Shown: positions 43,145 to 53,224, counted from the first letter of the stretch. The stretch is DNA of 64,000 nucleotides from Pseudomonas fluorescens (GCF_001902145.1 NZ_MRST01000025.1:613706-677705), one strand, 5' to 3'. Program-made: numbers and translations. The notes: a model not told the origin generated them from the sequence alone.

Positions 43145-44604
43145 TGAACCCACTTAACGGATTGATTCCCTGCATCATCTCCGGTGGTTCGGGTACGCGG
43201 CTGTGGCCAGTCTCGCGGCAGAACATGCCCAAGCCCTTCATACGCATGCGCGACGACCAGAGCCTGTTGCAGAAGACCTTCCTGCGGGCCAGTCACTTGC
43301 CGGGCGTCGACAGCATCCTGACCGTGACCAACCGCGACCTGCTGTTTCGCACCCTGGACGACTACCGCGCGGTGAACACCCAGCGCCTGGGCCTCGACCT
43401 GCTGCTGGAGCCGTTTGGCCGCAACACCGCCGCTGCCATCGCCGTGGCAGCCTTGCATGTGCAGGAGCATTTCGGCGCAGACGCGCAGTTGCTGGTGATG
43501 CCGGCCGATCACCTGGTCCTGGATGAAAGCGCCTTTGCCCAGGCAGTGGAAAAAGCCCGTGCGTTGGCCGAGGCCGGTTACCTGGTGACCTTTGGCATCC
43601 AGCCCGACCGTGCCGAAACCGGCTTTGGCTATATCGAACAAGGGCCGGCACTGGGCGCTGGGTTTCGGGTGCAGCGCTTTGTCGAAAAGCCCGACCAGGC
43701 TACCGCCCAAGGCTACCTGGACGGCGGCAAGCACCTGTGGAATGCCGGCATGTTCTGCTTCAAGGCGGCCGCCCTGCTGGAAGAATTGGCCAGCCACGCC
43801 CCGGCGGTCCTGGAGGCGGCCAAGGCCGCACTGGAGCACAGCCAGAGCCTGCAAAACAGCAGCAGTCGCCAGCGCGAACTGAGCCCGGAAGGTTTCGGCA
43901 CCGCGCCGGATATCTCTATCGATGTGGCCCTGATGGAAAAATCCGCCCAGGTCGCGGTCGTGCCCTGCGACATTGGCTGGAGCGATATCGGCTCCTGGGA
44001 AGCCCTGCGCCAACTCACCCCCAGTGACGACAATGGCAACCAGATCAATGGCGAGGCCATCCTGCACGACGTGCAAAATTGCTATATCGACTCGCCCAAA
44101 CGAGTACTCGGTGCGGTGGGCGTGCGCGACCTGATCATCGTCGACACCCCGGACGCCCTGCTGATCGCCGACGCCCATCGCAGCCAGGACGTGCGGCATA
44201 TCGTTGCCGAACTCAAGCGCCAGAATCACCCGGCGTTCAGCCTGCATCGCACCGTCACCCGGCCCTGGGGCACCTACACGGTGCTGGAGGAAAGCACGCG
44301 GTTCAAAATCAAGCGCATCGTGGTCAAGCCCAAAGGCTCGCTGTCCCTGCAAATGCACCATCACCGCAGCGAGCATTGGGTGGTGGTCAGCGGCGCAGCG
44401 ATGATCACCAATGGCGAGCGCGAGATCCTGCTCAACATGAACGAGTCCACCTACATTCCCGCCGGGCACAAACACCGCCTGACCAACCCCGGCATCATCG
44501 ACCTGGTGATGATCGAGGTGCAGAGCGGTGAGTACCTGGGTGAAGACGACATCGTGCGCTATGACGACATCTACGGCCGCGCGCCGGTTGAAGTGAAGCC
44601 CTGA
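43144..44604 (+). CDS. pslB: Mannose-1-phosphate guanylyltransferase/mannose-6-phosphate isomerase PslB
   Basis: A 486-residue bifunctional enzyme supplying GDP-mannose. The N-terminal nucleotidyltransferase has GGSGTRLWPVSRQNMPKPF, MPADHLV and FVEKPDQATA. The C-terminal cupin isomerase (about 345-470) has RPWGTYTVLEE, KPKGSLSLQMHHHRSEHWVV and IPAGHKHRLTNPG. Starts one base within the pslA stop and ends overlapping the pslC start by one base. Confidence 0.93.
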   Translation: MNPLNGLIPCIISGGSGTRLWPVSRQNMPKPFIRMRDDQSLLQKTFLRASHLPGVDSILTVTNRDLLFRTLDDYRAVNTQRLGLDLLLEPFGRNTAAAIAVAALHVQEHFGADAQLLVMPADHLVLDESAFAQAVEKARALAEAGYLVTFGIQPDRAETGFGYIEQGPALGAGFRVQRFVEKPDQATAQGYLDGGKHLWNAGMFCFKAAALLEELASHAPAVLEAAKAALEHSQSLQNSSSRQRELSPEGFGTAPDISIDVALMEKSAQVAVVPCDIGWSDIGSWEALRQLTPSDDNGNQINGEAILHDVQNCYIDSPKRVLGAVGVRDLIIVDTPDALLIADAHRSQDVRHIVAELKRQNHPAFSLHRTVTRPWGTYTVLEESTRFKIKRIVVKPKGSLSLQMHHHRSEHWVVVSGAAMITNGEREILLNMNESTYIPAGHKHRLTNPGIIDLVMIEVQSGEYLGEDDIVRYDDIYGRAPVEVKP

Positions 44605-45515
44605 TGCGTACGTCATTGATCATCCCCACCCGCAACGCGGCCAGCCACCTGGACCGCCTGTTGCCAGCGCTGCGCATGCAGACCTTGCAACCGGACGAAA
44701 TGCTGGTGGTCGACAGCGCATCGAGCGACGACACCGTGGCGCGTTTTCGCGAATTCGGCGCCCGCGTGGAGCGGATCGATGCGCGTGATTTCAACCACGG
44801 TGGTACCCGGCGCTGGGCCAGTGAACAGGTGGGCGGCGACGCCTTGATCGTCATGACCCAGGACGCTATCCCCGCCACCGCCGAGACCTTCGCCAACCTG
44901 ATCAGCGAGCTGCAACTGGACCCGCTCAATGGCGTGGCCTATGGACGGCAGCTGCCGCACCCCGGTGCCGGCGTGCTCGGCGCGCAGTCGCGGCACTTCA
45001 ATTACCCAGCGGCCAGCCGCACCAAGCGCCTGGACGATGCAGCGCAACTGGGCATCAAGACCTGCTTCAGCTCCGACTCATTTTCGGTGTACCGGCGCAG
45101 CGCCCTGAGCGCGGTGGGCGGTTTCCCCCAGGATGTGATTGGCAGTGAAGACGCCTATGTGGCCGCGCGCATGCTGCTGGCCGGCTACCAGGTGCGCTAC
45201 GCCGCCAGCGCGCAGGTGTATCACTCCCACGATTACCGCTTGCTGGAAGAGTTTCGCCGCTACTTCGATATCGGTGTGTTCTACGGCCGCGAACCGTGGA
45301 TTCGCCAGGCGTTTGGCGACGCCGGCGGCGAAGGTAAACGTTATGTGCTGGCCGAACTGCACGCATTGCGCGAGGCCAACGCGCTGTACCGCGCCCCCGA
45401 AGTGGTGGTGCGCAGTGCCTTTAAATTGCTGGGTTATCGCCTCGGCCACCTTGAACGCCACCTGCCCAACGCGCTTAAACGACGCCTGGGCATGTTTTCC
45501 ACCTACTGGACTTGA
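44604..45515 (+). CDS. pslC: Glycosyltransferase family 2 protein PslC
   Basis: A 303-residue GT-A fold enzyme resembling rhamnosyltransferases: LIIPTRNAASHLDRLLPAL at the start, VVDSASSDDT, MTQDAIPA (the DxD-like nucleotide/metal site) and SEDAYVAARML in the acceptor region. It adds one sugar of the repeat unit on the cytoplasmic side. Some psl clusters outside P. aeruginosa are said to lack pslC; here it is present and intact. Confidence 0.87.
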   Translation: MRTSLIIPTRNAASHLDRLLPALRMQTLQPDEMLVVDSASSDDTVARFREFGARVERIDARDFNHGGTRRWASEQVGGDALIVMTQDAIPATAETFANLISELQLDPLNGVAYGRQLPHPGAGVLGAQSRHFNYPAASRTKRLDDAAQLGIKTCFSSDSFSVYRRSALSAVGGFPQDVIGSEDAYVAARMLLAGYQVRYAASAQVYHSHDYRLLEEFRRYFDIGVFYGREPWIRQAFGDAGGEGKRYVLAELHALREANALYRAPEVVVRSAFKLLGYRLGHLERHLPNALKRRLGMFSTYWT

Positions 45516-45521
45516 GCCGTC

Positions 45522-46319
45522 ATGAAGACTATCAACCGACGTTCCCGTCTTACCCTGCTCGGCCTCTTGAGCGCCTCAATATGGCTGGCTGGCTGTTCGA
45601 CCCCCGCGCGGGTGCCGCTTCCTGATAACGACACGCTCAAGGCAGGTCATCAAGCGGCACTGACCCTGGCCGACCTGCCGCCGCCACAGGTGCTGATCCA
45701 GAGCGGCGACTCGCTGCGTATCGTGCGTGATGCCCAAGAGCCGGCGGCGGCCGATGACATGACGATATTCGTGGTGCGCCCTGATGGCGTGATCTCGGTG
45801 CCCAATATTGGCCGGGTCAAGGCGGCCTTGCGCACGCCCGAAGACCTGGGCAAGGAAATCACCGAGAAGTACAAGCGCATCTACCGCGAACCGGCAGTGA
45901 CGGTGAACATCGCCAGCGCACCGAGCAACAAGGTGTTTATCGGCGGCGCGGTGCCAAACCCGGCGTTTTTCGACCTGGCCGGCAACGTCAGCGTCGAGCA
46001 GGCGCTGCTCAGTTCCGGTGGTGTGTTGCCCTCGGCGGATGCCTCCAACGTGGCCCTTATGCGCACCGGGCCGGATGGCAAGTACAGGACGTACTTCATC
46101 AGCCTGGAGAGCATGTTGACCAACCCCAATCACCCGCGGGTGGCGTTGCAGCGCGGAGATTTGATCTTTGTGCCGCAGTCGGGCATCGGCGCGACGGTGG
46201 AGGCCGTGGATATGTACTTCACCAAGCTGTTTCCGGTTAGCAAAGGGGTGGGACTGGGCTTGAATTATCAGCTCAATGGCAACAAGTCCGGCGATACCTA
46301 TATCAGCGCTCCACAATGA
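45522..46319 (+). CDS. pslD: Polysaccharide export (OPX/Wza-type) lipoprotein PslD
   Basis: A 265-residue secreted lipoprotein, lipobox LAGC with Cys25. The poly-export domain (about 60-150; IQSGDSLRIVRDAQEP, VRPDGVISVPNIGRVKAALR) is followed by an SLBB-like part (VFIGGAVPNPAFFDLAG, ALQRGDLIFVPQSGIGAT). It forms the periplasmic/outer-membrane export conduit with PslE. It is shorter than Wza and lacks an obvious C-terminal outer-membrane helix. Six bases separate it from pslC. Confidence 0.9.
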   Translation: MKTINRRSRLTLLGLLSASIWLAGCSTPARVPLPDNDTLKAGHQAALTLADLPPPQVLIQSGDSLRIVRDAQEPAAADDMTIFVVRPDGVISVPNIGRVKAALRTPEDLGKEITEKYKRIYREPAVTVNIASAPSNKVFIGGAVPNPAFFDLAGNVSVEQALLSSGGVLPSADASNVALMRTGPDGKYRTYFISLESMLTNPNHPRVALQRGDLIFVPQSGIGATVEAVDMYFTKLFPVSKGVGLGLNYQLNGNKSGDTYISAPQ

Positions 46320-46395
46320 TCATGACGCAGGCTTTGTATCACTTGAGCACGCCGATTTCATTCGACGAACAACATCTATCCAATGGAGTGATCCT

Positions 46396-48375
46396 GTGAT
46401 CGAAATCCGCTCTCTTCGCGACCTGCTGCGGCTGTTCTTCATCTACCGCCGCGAGTTCAAACTGGCCGTGATCACCACGATTGTGGTCGCCGTGCTCGGT
46501 GCCTTCCTGTTGCCGGCTCGCTACGAGTCCGACGCGCGCTTGCTGGTCAAGCCGGGGCGGGATAACACCACCTTGCCGATCGAAGCCGCCAACCGCCAGA
46601 CGCTGATTGCCCCGAGCACCCAGCACGACCCGATTGTCGACGAAGAAAAAATGCTCACGGGCCGGCCTATCGTGCACATCGTTGCCGAGCGCTATATGGC
46701 GATGACCGCCGAACCACCACAAGGCTTCTGGAAGGTCACCAAGTTCTACATCAAGAAGGGCATGGGCGAAGTCATCAATGGCATTCGTAGTGTGCTGCAG
46801 TTCGTGGGCCTTGCCGAGAAACAAAGCCCGCTGGAGCGCTTGGCGACCTCACTGGAGAAGAACTTTACCGCCGGTCACGAGCCGGGCTCTTCGGTGATCG
46901 AGATTTCCTTCACCTGGGACGACCCGGCGGTGGCGCAAAAAATCGTCGAGGAATGGGTCAACGCTTACCTCGAAGAACGGGCGCGAATTCTCGGGCGCAA
47001 GAGCCTGCACACCTTCTATGAAACCGAACGCGCCAAGGTGGCAGAGAATATCCAGAGCCTGAAAGATCAGCTGCAAGGTCGCTTGAAGCAGATCGACTCG
47101 ATCAGTGTCGATGCGCGCCTGAAGAACCTGACCAACCAGATCGACCGCGTCACCGACGCCAAGGTCAGTGCACAGAACCAGATCTCAGGGATTCGCAGCC
47201 TCCTGGCCAACGCCAGCCAGCAGATCAAGAGCCAGCCGGCAGACGTGGTGACGATGCGCGAAACCAGCCTCAACCCCACCCAGCTCGACCTCAAGCGCCA
47301 GCTCAATGCGCTGCAAGTGGAGCGGGCACGGCTGTTGCGCACCTACCTGCCGGGTACGCCGCAGGTCAATCAGATCGAGCAGAACATCCGTGACATGCAA
47401 GCCCTCAGCGCCCAGGAAGCCACACGCCTGGAACGCTCGCAGAACACCGCGCCCAACAGCCTGGTAATCAACGTCAAGCAGCAAATGATCGACGCCCAGT
47501 TGCAAGAACGCAAACTGGCCGGGGAAATCGAGAACTACGACAAGACCCTTGCCGAACTTCGCGCCCAGCGTGACCAGGCGATGACCGAAGAACCGCAACT
47601 CAACACCCTGAGCCAACAACTGCGCACCGCCGAAAAGAGCTATGCCTTGTACTCGGACAATCTTGAACAGGCGCGAATCGACCACGAACTGGACAACAGC
47701 CAGATCAGCAACATCGCCCTGATCGAACACGCCACCCTCAACCCGGCACGCGTGTTTCCCAAAAGCCTGCTGATGCTGTTGTTCGCCCTGCCCGCTGGCG
47801 TGGCCGTGGGCTTGCTGACCATCTATGTGCTGTATCTGCTGGACCAGCGCATCCACGATGGCACACGCTTGCAGGAGATGTTCCATGTGCCGCTGTGGAG
47901 CAGCATTCCTGATGTGCAAGACGCAACGCCGGCAGCCGTCACCGCCAGCCTTTATCGCTTGTACAGCCTGCTGCCCCTGGACCGCATTGCCGCCGAAGGT
48001 TTTGCCCTGGGCCTGACCTCGGCGCGACATGGCGAAGGGGTGACCTTTATCACCTGGCAACTCAAGCGCCTGCTGGAGGAGCGTGGCCATCGGGTCTCGG
48101 TCAACGGTGAGAACGCGCCAACGCCAGGTGAAGTGTTGCTGCTGGACGCCTCGGCGCTGTCCTCCAACCCGCAGGCCTTCCTGACGCTGCGCCGCGCCGA
48201 CCAGGTCGTACTGGTGATCGAGGCCCGCACCAGCACCGTACCGACTATCGAAAATGCCGTGTCGTTGCTGACCACCGCGTTCGGCAAAGTGGACGGCATG
48301 ATCCTCAACCGCCGCCGCTTCGAAGTACCGGCCAAGGTCCTGGCGCGACTCAACAGCTGGCGCGGGGCGGCCTGA
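46396..48375 (+). CDS. pslE: Polysaccharide co-polymerase (Wzc/GNVR-type) PslE
   Basis: A 659-residue inner-membrane PCP. A Wzz domain with TM1 lies at about 20-42 (FKLAVITTIVVAVLGAFLLP), a long coiled coil spans about 200-440, and TM2 lies at about 456-480 (LLFALPAGVAVGLLTIYVLY). The C-terminal part resembles a tyrosine-kinase fold (SARHGEGVTFITWQLK; ADQVVLVIEARTST) but the P-loop lacks the Lys. GTG 46396 follows GGAG and gives a length close to PslE of P. aeruginosa; the frame is open 120 bases further upstream, overlapping pslD. It governs chain length and export with PslD. Confidence 0.88.
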   Translation: MIEIRSLRDLLRLFFIYRREFKLAVITTIVVAVLGAFLLPARYESDARLLVKPGRDNTTLPIEAANRQTLIAPSTQHDPIVDEEKMLTGRPIVHIVAERYMAMTAEPPQGFWKVTKFYIKKGMGEVINGIRSVLQFVGLAEKQSPLERLATSLEKNFTAGHEPGSSVIEISFTWDDPAVAQKIVEEWVNAYLEERARILGRKSLHTFYETERAKVAENIQSLKDQLQGRLKQIDSISVDARLKNLTNQIDRVTDAKVSAQNQISGIRSLLANASQQIKSQPADVVTMRETSLNPTQLDLKRQLNALQVERARLLRTYLPGTPQVNQIEQNIRDMQALSAQEATRLERSQNTAPNSLVINVKQQMIDAQLQERKLAGEIENYDKTLAELRAQRDQAMTEEPQLNTLSQQLRTAEKSYALYSDNLEQARIDHELDNSQISNIALIEHATLNPARVFPKSLLMLLFALPAGVAVGLLTIYVLYLLDQRIHDGTRLQEMFHVPLWSSIPDVQDATPAAVTASLYRLYSLLPLDRIAAEGFALGLTSARHGEGVTFITWQLKRLLEERGHRVSVNGENAPTPGEVLLLDASALSSNPQAFLTLRRADQVVLVIEARTSTVPTIENAVSLLTTAFGKVDGMILNRRRFEVPAKVLARLNSWRGAA

Positions 48376-49556
48376 TGCGTATCGCATTGCTGGCTCCCCT
48401 GCCACCGGAGCAGACCGGGATCGCCGACTACGCCGCGCACCTGCGCCATGCGTTGATCGAACAGGGCCTGGAAGTGGTGACCCCGCTCGCCGGCTGCCTG
48501 GAACTGCCTGAACAGTTGAAGCGTCTGCAGGCCTTCGATTGGCGCGGCGTGGACCTGGTGCATGCCGAACTGGGGGGTGGACGCTTCGGTGAGTTCCAGG
48601 CGCTGGAGTACCTGCGCCGGGCGCAACCGCACCTGCCTTTGACCGCCACGGTGCATGACCCGGAGCGCCTTATCTGGCGCAGGGCCAAGCTGTTTTTCCC
48701 CTTGACGCTGCTTGAACGCCTGCCCCACCCGCTGCCCCAGGCGGCGGCGCTGCTGGCCGACCCGTTGACCTTGCACGAAGAACGGCGCCTGGCCAAAGGT
48801 ATGCGTCGCCTGATCACCCTCACCCGCCTGGGCGGCGACTGCCTGCGCCAACGCATGGGCCTGCGCCCGGAGCAAGTAGCAGTGATTGCCCATGGCAACC
48901 TGCCCATCGCGCCCCAGGCCTTGCCGCCACTGGCACCGCTGCGCCTGCTGTATTTCGGCTTTATCTACCGTGGCAAGGGCATTGAGGACCTGCTCCAGGC
49001 CCTGGCCCAGTCACTGGCCGCCCACCCGCAATGCCGAGGCCAGGTACGCCTGACCCTGGCCGGTGGCACCGCGCCGGAAATGACCTTTGACCCCGCCGGC
49101 AACTACCTCGATGGCCTGCGCCAGCAGATCAGCGCCCTGCATCTTGAGGATGTGGTGGACTGGCAACTGGATCTGCCGTCGGCGCAGATCCCTTCTTCAA
49201 TCCAGGCGCACCATGTGATGGTGCTGCCCTATCGCGAATCGAAAAAACTCAGTTTCCTGGGGCAGATGCGCGGCACCAGTGGCGCGCTGTCGTGGGCCAA
49301 TGCATGCGGGCGCGGGGTAATCACCTCCAACGCCCGAGCCTTTGCCGAAGAGGTGGCCGGCGGCAATGGCATCACCTATCAGCAGGGCGATATAGCGTCC
49401 TTGAGCAACGCCTTGAGCCGCTTGATCCTTGACCCGCTACAGGCGCAGCAATGGGCCGCACGGGCAGGAGAAATCGGCCACCAACGCCAGTGGGCCAACA
49501 CGGCCCAGCGGTTTGCTGAATTATTTCGGGATGCTTGTGAGGAGCCGTTGCGATGA
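48375..49556 (+). CDS. pslF: Glycosyltransferase family 4 protein PslF
   Basis: A 393-residue GT-B enzyme. The N-terminal MRIALLAPLPPEQTGIADYA has the donor-side start of GT4 proteins; the C-terminal Rossmann part includes LRLLYFGFIYRGKGIEDLLQ and the loop with LSFLGQMRGTSGALSWANAC. It starts at the last base of the pslE stop and overlaps pslG by 4 bases. Adds a hexose (probably mannose) to the lipid-linked intermediate; exact linkage not inferable. Confidence 0.88.
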   Translation: MRIALLAPLPPEQTGIADYAAHLRHALIEQGLEVVTPLAGCLELPEQLKRLQAFDWRGVDLVHAELGGGRFGEFQALEYLRRAQPHLPLTATVHDPERLIWRRAKLFFPLTLLERLPHPLPQAAALLADPLTLHEERRLAKGMRRLITLTRLGGDCLRQRMGLRPEQVAVIAHGNLPIAPQALPPLAPLRLLYFGFIYRGKGIEDLLQALAQSLAAHPQCRGQVRLTLAGGTAPEMTFDPAGNYLDGLRQQISALHLEDVVDWQLDLPSAQIPSSIQAHHVMVLPYRESKKLSFLGQMRGTSGALSWANACGRGVITSNARAFAEEVAGGNGITYQQGDIASLSNALSRLILDPLQAQQWAARAGEIGHQRQWANTAQRFAELFRDACEEPLR

Positions 49557-50893
49557 ACCTGTCATCCGTTCGCCCACTGTGGCGCTACCTGCCGCTGGCG
49601 CTATCGATCGCCGTCGGTAGCACCCTGCTGTTGAGTAAAAAAGTCGATGCGCAGCCGGTGAACCTGGCCCCGGAGCGAAACGTGGTCTGGAAGGATTTTC
49701 TCGGCGTGAACGCACACTTTCTGTGGTTCACGCCCGAGCAGTACCGTAAGCAGATCCACCAATATAAGAAGCTTGGATTGCAATGGGTGCGGGTCGACCT
49801 GCACTGGGATCGCCTGGAACCCAAAGAAGAGGAATATCAGCTCAGCACCTTCGATGAGCTGGACCGCACCCTGACCGCCGAAAAACTGCGCTCGGTGTTT
49901 TACCTGGTGGGCTCGGCGCCCTTTATCACCACCGCTCCCAAGGGCGCGCCGTTCCAGGACCAGTATCAACCGCGGGACCCCGACATCTATGCGATGCGCC
50001 TGGCAGTCCTGGCCAAGCGCTACCCGAATATCGATGCCTGGCAGGTGTGGAATGAACAGAACCTGCCGAACAACTGGCGCCCCAAAGTCAACGCCAAGGA
50101 ATACGCGCAATTGTTGTTGGCCAGTCACAAGGCCTTGAACATTGCAGCACCGGACAAACTGCAGGTCATGGGTGGCATGGCGTACTACAGCCAAATGCCG
50201 CCCCGTGGCAAAACCCTGATGTTTGAGGCGCTCGGCGCGCTGGGGGTGCAAAGCCTGGGCATGATCGCGGCCTATCACCCCTATTCGATGACCCCGGAAA
50301 CCGACGAGCCAGGCAAGAACGAAGTGCTGCTGCGCGGCGATCAACTCAATTCAATGCTGCACGGTGCCGGGATCAAGCAGGTATGGGCCACTGAATGGGG
50401 CTGGTCCAGCTACGCCGGCCCCAAGGAAATGCAGGACCTGATCGGTGTCGACGGGCAAGCCGATTACACCTTGCGCCGCCTGGCGTTGATGGCGTCCCAG
50501 GACTACCAGAAGATCTTCCTGTTCGCGCTGTCCGACCTTGACCCACGCGCTTCGCCACGCGACCAGCATTACGGCCTGTTGAACCTCAATGGCGAACCCA
50601 AGCCGGTGTACACCGCCCTCGCCCGCTTCCTCGACATCACCGGCCCCACGCTTAAACCTGGCACAACGCCGAAGCTTGAGGATGTACCGGACAGCTTCTA
50701 CAGCGTGGCCTGGACCCGCCCTGACGGAAAACACCTGCTGATGTATTGGAGTGCCAAAGGCAGCAGCATCAGCCTGCCCGGCATCAAACGCGCAGAACTG
50801 CTGGACCCTTTGACCGGAGCCCGGCAAACCCTGAGCGACGACAACGGTATTCGCCCAGTGGTGAAGCCGAGCTTGCAGATACTGGTGTGGTAG
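49553..50893 (+). CDS. pslG: Endoglycosidase PslG (GH39-type)
   Basis: A 446-residue periplasmic glycoside hydrolase with an N-terminal membrane anchor (about 11-28). The (beta/alpha)8 barrel has the acid/base Glu168 in WQVWNEQNLPNNW and nucleophile Glu281 in WATEWGWSS, corresponding to the two glutamates of P. aeruginosa PslG. PslG trims Psl polymer during export and can disperse biofilm matrix when supplied from outside. ATG overlaps the pslF stop by 4 bases. Confidence 0.92.
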   Translation: MNLSSVRPLWRYLPLALSIAVGSTLLLSKKVDAQPVNLAPERNVVWKDFLGVNAHFLWFTPEQYRKQIHQYKKLGLQWVRVDLHWDRLEPKEEEYQLSTFDELDRTLTAEKLRSVFYLVGSAPFITTAPKGAPFQDQYQPRDPDIYAMRLAVLAKRYPNIDAWQVWNEQNLPNNWRPKVNAKEYAQLLLASHKALNIAAPDKLQVMGGMAYYSQMPPRGKTLMFEALGALGVQSLGMIAAYHPYSMTPETDEPGKNEVLLRGDQLNSMLHGAGIKQVWATEWGWSSYAGPKEMQDLIGVDGQADYTLRRLALMASQDYQKIFLFALSDLDPRASPRDQHYGLLNLNGEPKPVYTALARFLDITGPTLKPGTTPKLEDVPDSFYSVAWTRPDGKHLLMYWSAKGSSISLPGIKRAELLDPLTGARQTLSDDNGIRPVVKPSLQILVW

Positions 50894-50915
50894 CCCTGGG
50901 CATGGAGAGCTGTAC

Positions 50916-52130
50916 ATGAGAATCCTTTGGATTGTGCCCTACCTGCCGTGGCCGACCACCAGCGGCGGCAAGACGCGGCAGTACCACTTGCTGCGCACCT
51001 TGAGTGAGCGCGGGCATCGCATCACGCTGCTGGCGCAATCAAAAACGCTGGCCGATGACGCGGTGCGCGCGGCCCTTGAGCCGTTGCTCGAACGCCTGAT
51101 CGTGGTACCGCGCCGGCCACTGAAACACCCGCTGACCCTGCTCGGTGGCCTGTTCGCGCCCTGGCCGCTGTTGACCACGGTCAACGGCCTGTCGGCACCG
51201 TTGCAAGCCCAGTTTGCGCAACTGTTGAACGAAAGCTGGGACGTCATTCAGGTAGAACACAGCTACAGCCTGCAGCCGTTTCTGCGCAACCTGCAGCAGC
51301 AACGGCGTGAATTTGTACTGACAGAGCACAACCTGGAATCGAGCCTCGGCGGCGCCACTTACGACCGCTTCCCCAGGTGGGCCGCGCCTTTCGTGCAGTA
51401 CGACCAGTGGCGCTGCCGGCAATGGGAACGCAAGGCATTCGACGCCGCCGCCCAGGTAGTCGCCGTGACCGAGGCGGACGCCCAGGCCATGCGGCCATTG
51501 TCATCGACGCCGGTGACCGTGGTGGTCAACGGGGTGGACAGCCGGGCCTTTGCCGAGGTCAGCGCCGATGCGCAGAGCCAGCGCCTGTTGTTCGTTGGCA
51601 ACTACGAATATGCACCGAACCTGGACGCCGTGCAGTGGCTGCTCGAAGAGATCTTCCCCAGGGTCTGGTTGCAGCGCCCGAATGCGCGCCTGGCGGTGGT
51701 CGGCTATGGCTTACCCGAACACTGGCGCGAGCGTTGGCCAGATGAGCGTATCGAGTGGCTGGGCTTTGTTCCCGACCTGTGCGCCTTGCAACGCCGCTGC
51801 GCCGGTTTTGTCGCCCCGTTGCGCCATGGCGGCGGCTCCAAGCTCAAAGTGCTGGAGGCGATGGCCGCCGGCTTGCCGCTGATCAGCACGGCCCAGGGCG
51901 TCTCCGGGTTGGCGGTGCAGCCACAGGTGCATTACCTGGCCGGCGAAAACGCCGAGGCCCTGGCCGACGCCGTTGTGCGCCTGCTGGACGAACCGGCGCT
52001 GGCCGGACGACTGGCCGATGCCGCACGCGACTATGCGCGGCAATACCACGACTGGGCGGTGGCGGCTAATGAACTGGAGCACCTCTACCGCAGCTCGCTC
52101 ACCGCCAAGGAGTCTCAGCCATGCGCGTAG
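50916..52130 (+). CDS. pslH: Glycosyltransferase family 4 protein PslH
   Basis: A 404-residue GT-B enzyme: ILWIVPYLPWPTTSGGKTRQ at the N-terminus; LLFVGNYEYAPNLDAVQWLL and the GT4 donor-site region CAGFVAPLRHGGGSKLKVLE at the C-terminus. The start follows GGAG, 22 bases after pslG. It overlaps pslI by 10 bases. Acts on the cytoplasmic face in repeat-unit assembly. Confidence 0.9.
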   Translation: MRILWIVPYLPWPTTSGGKTRQYHLLRTLSERGHRITLLAQSKTLADDAVRAALEPLLERLIVVPRRPLKHPLTLLGGLFAPWPLLTTVNGLSAPLQAQFAQLLNESWDVIQVEHSYSLQPFLRNLQQQRREFVLTEHNLESSLGGATYDRFPRWAAPFVQYDQWRCRQWERKAFDAAAQVVAVTEADAQAMRPLSSTPVTVVVNGVDSRAFAEVSADAQSQRLLFVGNYEYAPNLDAVQWLLEEIFPRVWLQRPNARLAVVGYGLPEHWRERWPDERIEWLGFVPDLCALQRRCAGFVAPLRHGGGSKLKVLEAMAAGLPLISTAQGVSGLAVQPQVHYLAGENAEALADAVVRLLDEPALAGRLADAARDYARQYHDWAVAANELEHLYRSSLTAKESQPCA

Positions 52131-53224
52131 CCCTGGACTATCGCCCCGCCACGGTTGCGCCGTCTTCGGGCATCGCCCGCCAGGTCGTGGCTCTGGAAGA
52201 CGCCCTGCGCGCGCGGGGCAACACCGAGGTGGTGCTCTTCACCGAGGCGCCCCTGGACCATCAGCAACGCCAGACTGCCGTTTGCCCGCCCTGGGCCAGC
52301 CCGCTGGACGGCCTGCAACGCCCACAAGTGCGCCTGCGGTTCGAACGCGGTTTCTTGCCCAGGGCTTTGCACGAGCAGCAGATCGACCTGTATATCGCCA
52401 CGGCCAATATGGGCTTGCCACTGTGCCGCAAACCCGCTGGCACCCGCTATGTGCTGGTGTTGCATGACCTGTTTCAACTCACCCACCGCAACTTCCATCG
52501 CTCCAAGCTCAAGGCCCTGGCCTACCGCCTGATCGACGGGGCCTCGATTGCCTGGTCGGTGTGGCAGGCTGATCGAGTGTGGTGCCCTTCGCAGTTTTCC
52601 TGCAATGAAGCCGCGCGCCTGTTCCCCTGGGCGCGGGCCAAGTTCCGCGTGCTGAACAACCTGGTGCCCGAACTGAATGCAGCGCCAGAGCCGCTGCCAG
52701 CCAACCTGCCGGCACGTTACTGGCTGGTGGTGGGTACGCGGGAGCCGCGTAAGAACATGGAGTTCTTCCTGCGCCAATGGCAGGCCTGCCGAGCGCTGAA
52801 CCTTGATGTGCCGGACTTGGTTCTGGTGGGCCACGCCAGCGATGTGCCGGCGGCACTTGGTGACCTGCCGGGCCTGCACTGGTGCAACGGTTTGTCGGAC
52901 GGCCAACTGCAAGCGCTCTACCGTCATGCCGCGTGCCTGTGGCAGCCGTCCTACGCCGAGGGCTTTGGCCTGCCGGTGGTGGAAGCCTTGAGTGTCGGCA
53001 CGCCAGTAGCGGTGGCACGCGGCAGTGCCCTGGATGAAATCGCGCCACCCAACGCCCCGCGCTTCGCACCCCATGACGCCGAGCAATTGCACAACGTCAT
53101 GCAACAACTGGCAGCCGCCGATGCCACGCAAGACGGCGAAACATACCGCGCCTGGGCCCGGCAATTTGCCGAACCGGCCTATCGCTCGCGCCTGGACACT
53201 TTGCTCAAGGAATTGGATCGCTAA
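52121..53224 (+). CDS. pslI: Glycosyltransferase family 4 protein PslI
   Basis: A 367-residue GT-B enzyme, the same length as P. aeruginosa PslI to my knowledge. MRVALDYRPATVAPSSGIAR opens the acceptor domain; YWLVVGTREPRKNMEFFL and LWQPSYAEGFGLPVVEALSV mark the nucleotide-sugar domain with the E-x7-E motif. ATG lies inside the end of pslH; the stop overlaps the pslJ start by one base. Confidence 0.9.
   Translation: MRVALDYRPATVAPSSGIARQVVALEDALRARGNTEVVLFTEAPLDHQQRQTAVCPPWASPLDGLQRPQVRLRFERGFLPRALHEQQIDLYIATANMGLPLCRKPAGTRYVLVLHDLFQLTHRNFHRSKLKALAYRLIDGASIAWSVWQADRVWCPSQFSCNEAARLFPWARAKFRVLNNLVPELNAAPEPLPANLPARYWLVVGTREPRKNMEFFLRQWQACRALNLDVPDLVLVGHASDVPAALGDLPGLHWCNGLSDGQLQALYRHAACLWQPSYAEGFGLPVVEALSVGTPVAVARGSALDEIAPPNAPRFAPHDAEQLHNVMQQLAAADATQDGETYRAWARQFAEPAYRSRLDTLLKELDR

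Noticed and set aside
43138..44616. A 492-codon frame opposite pslB
   Set aside because: pslB is unambiguous; the antisense frame has biased composition and no start signals.
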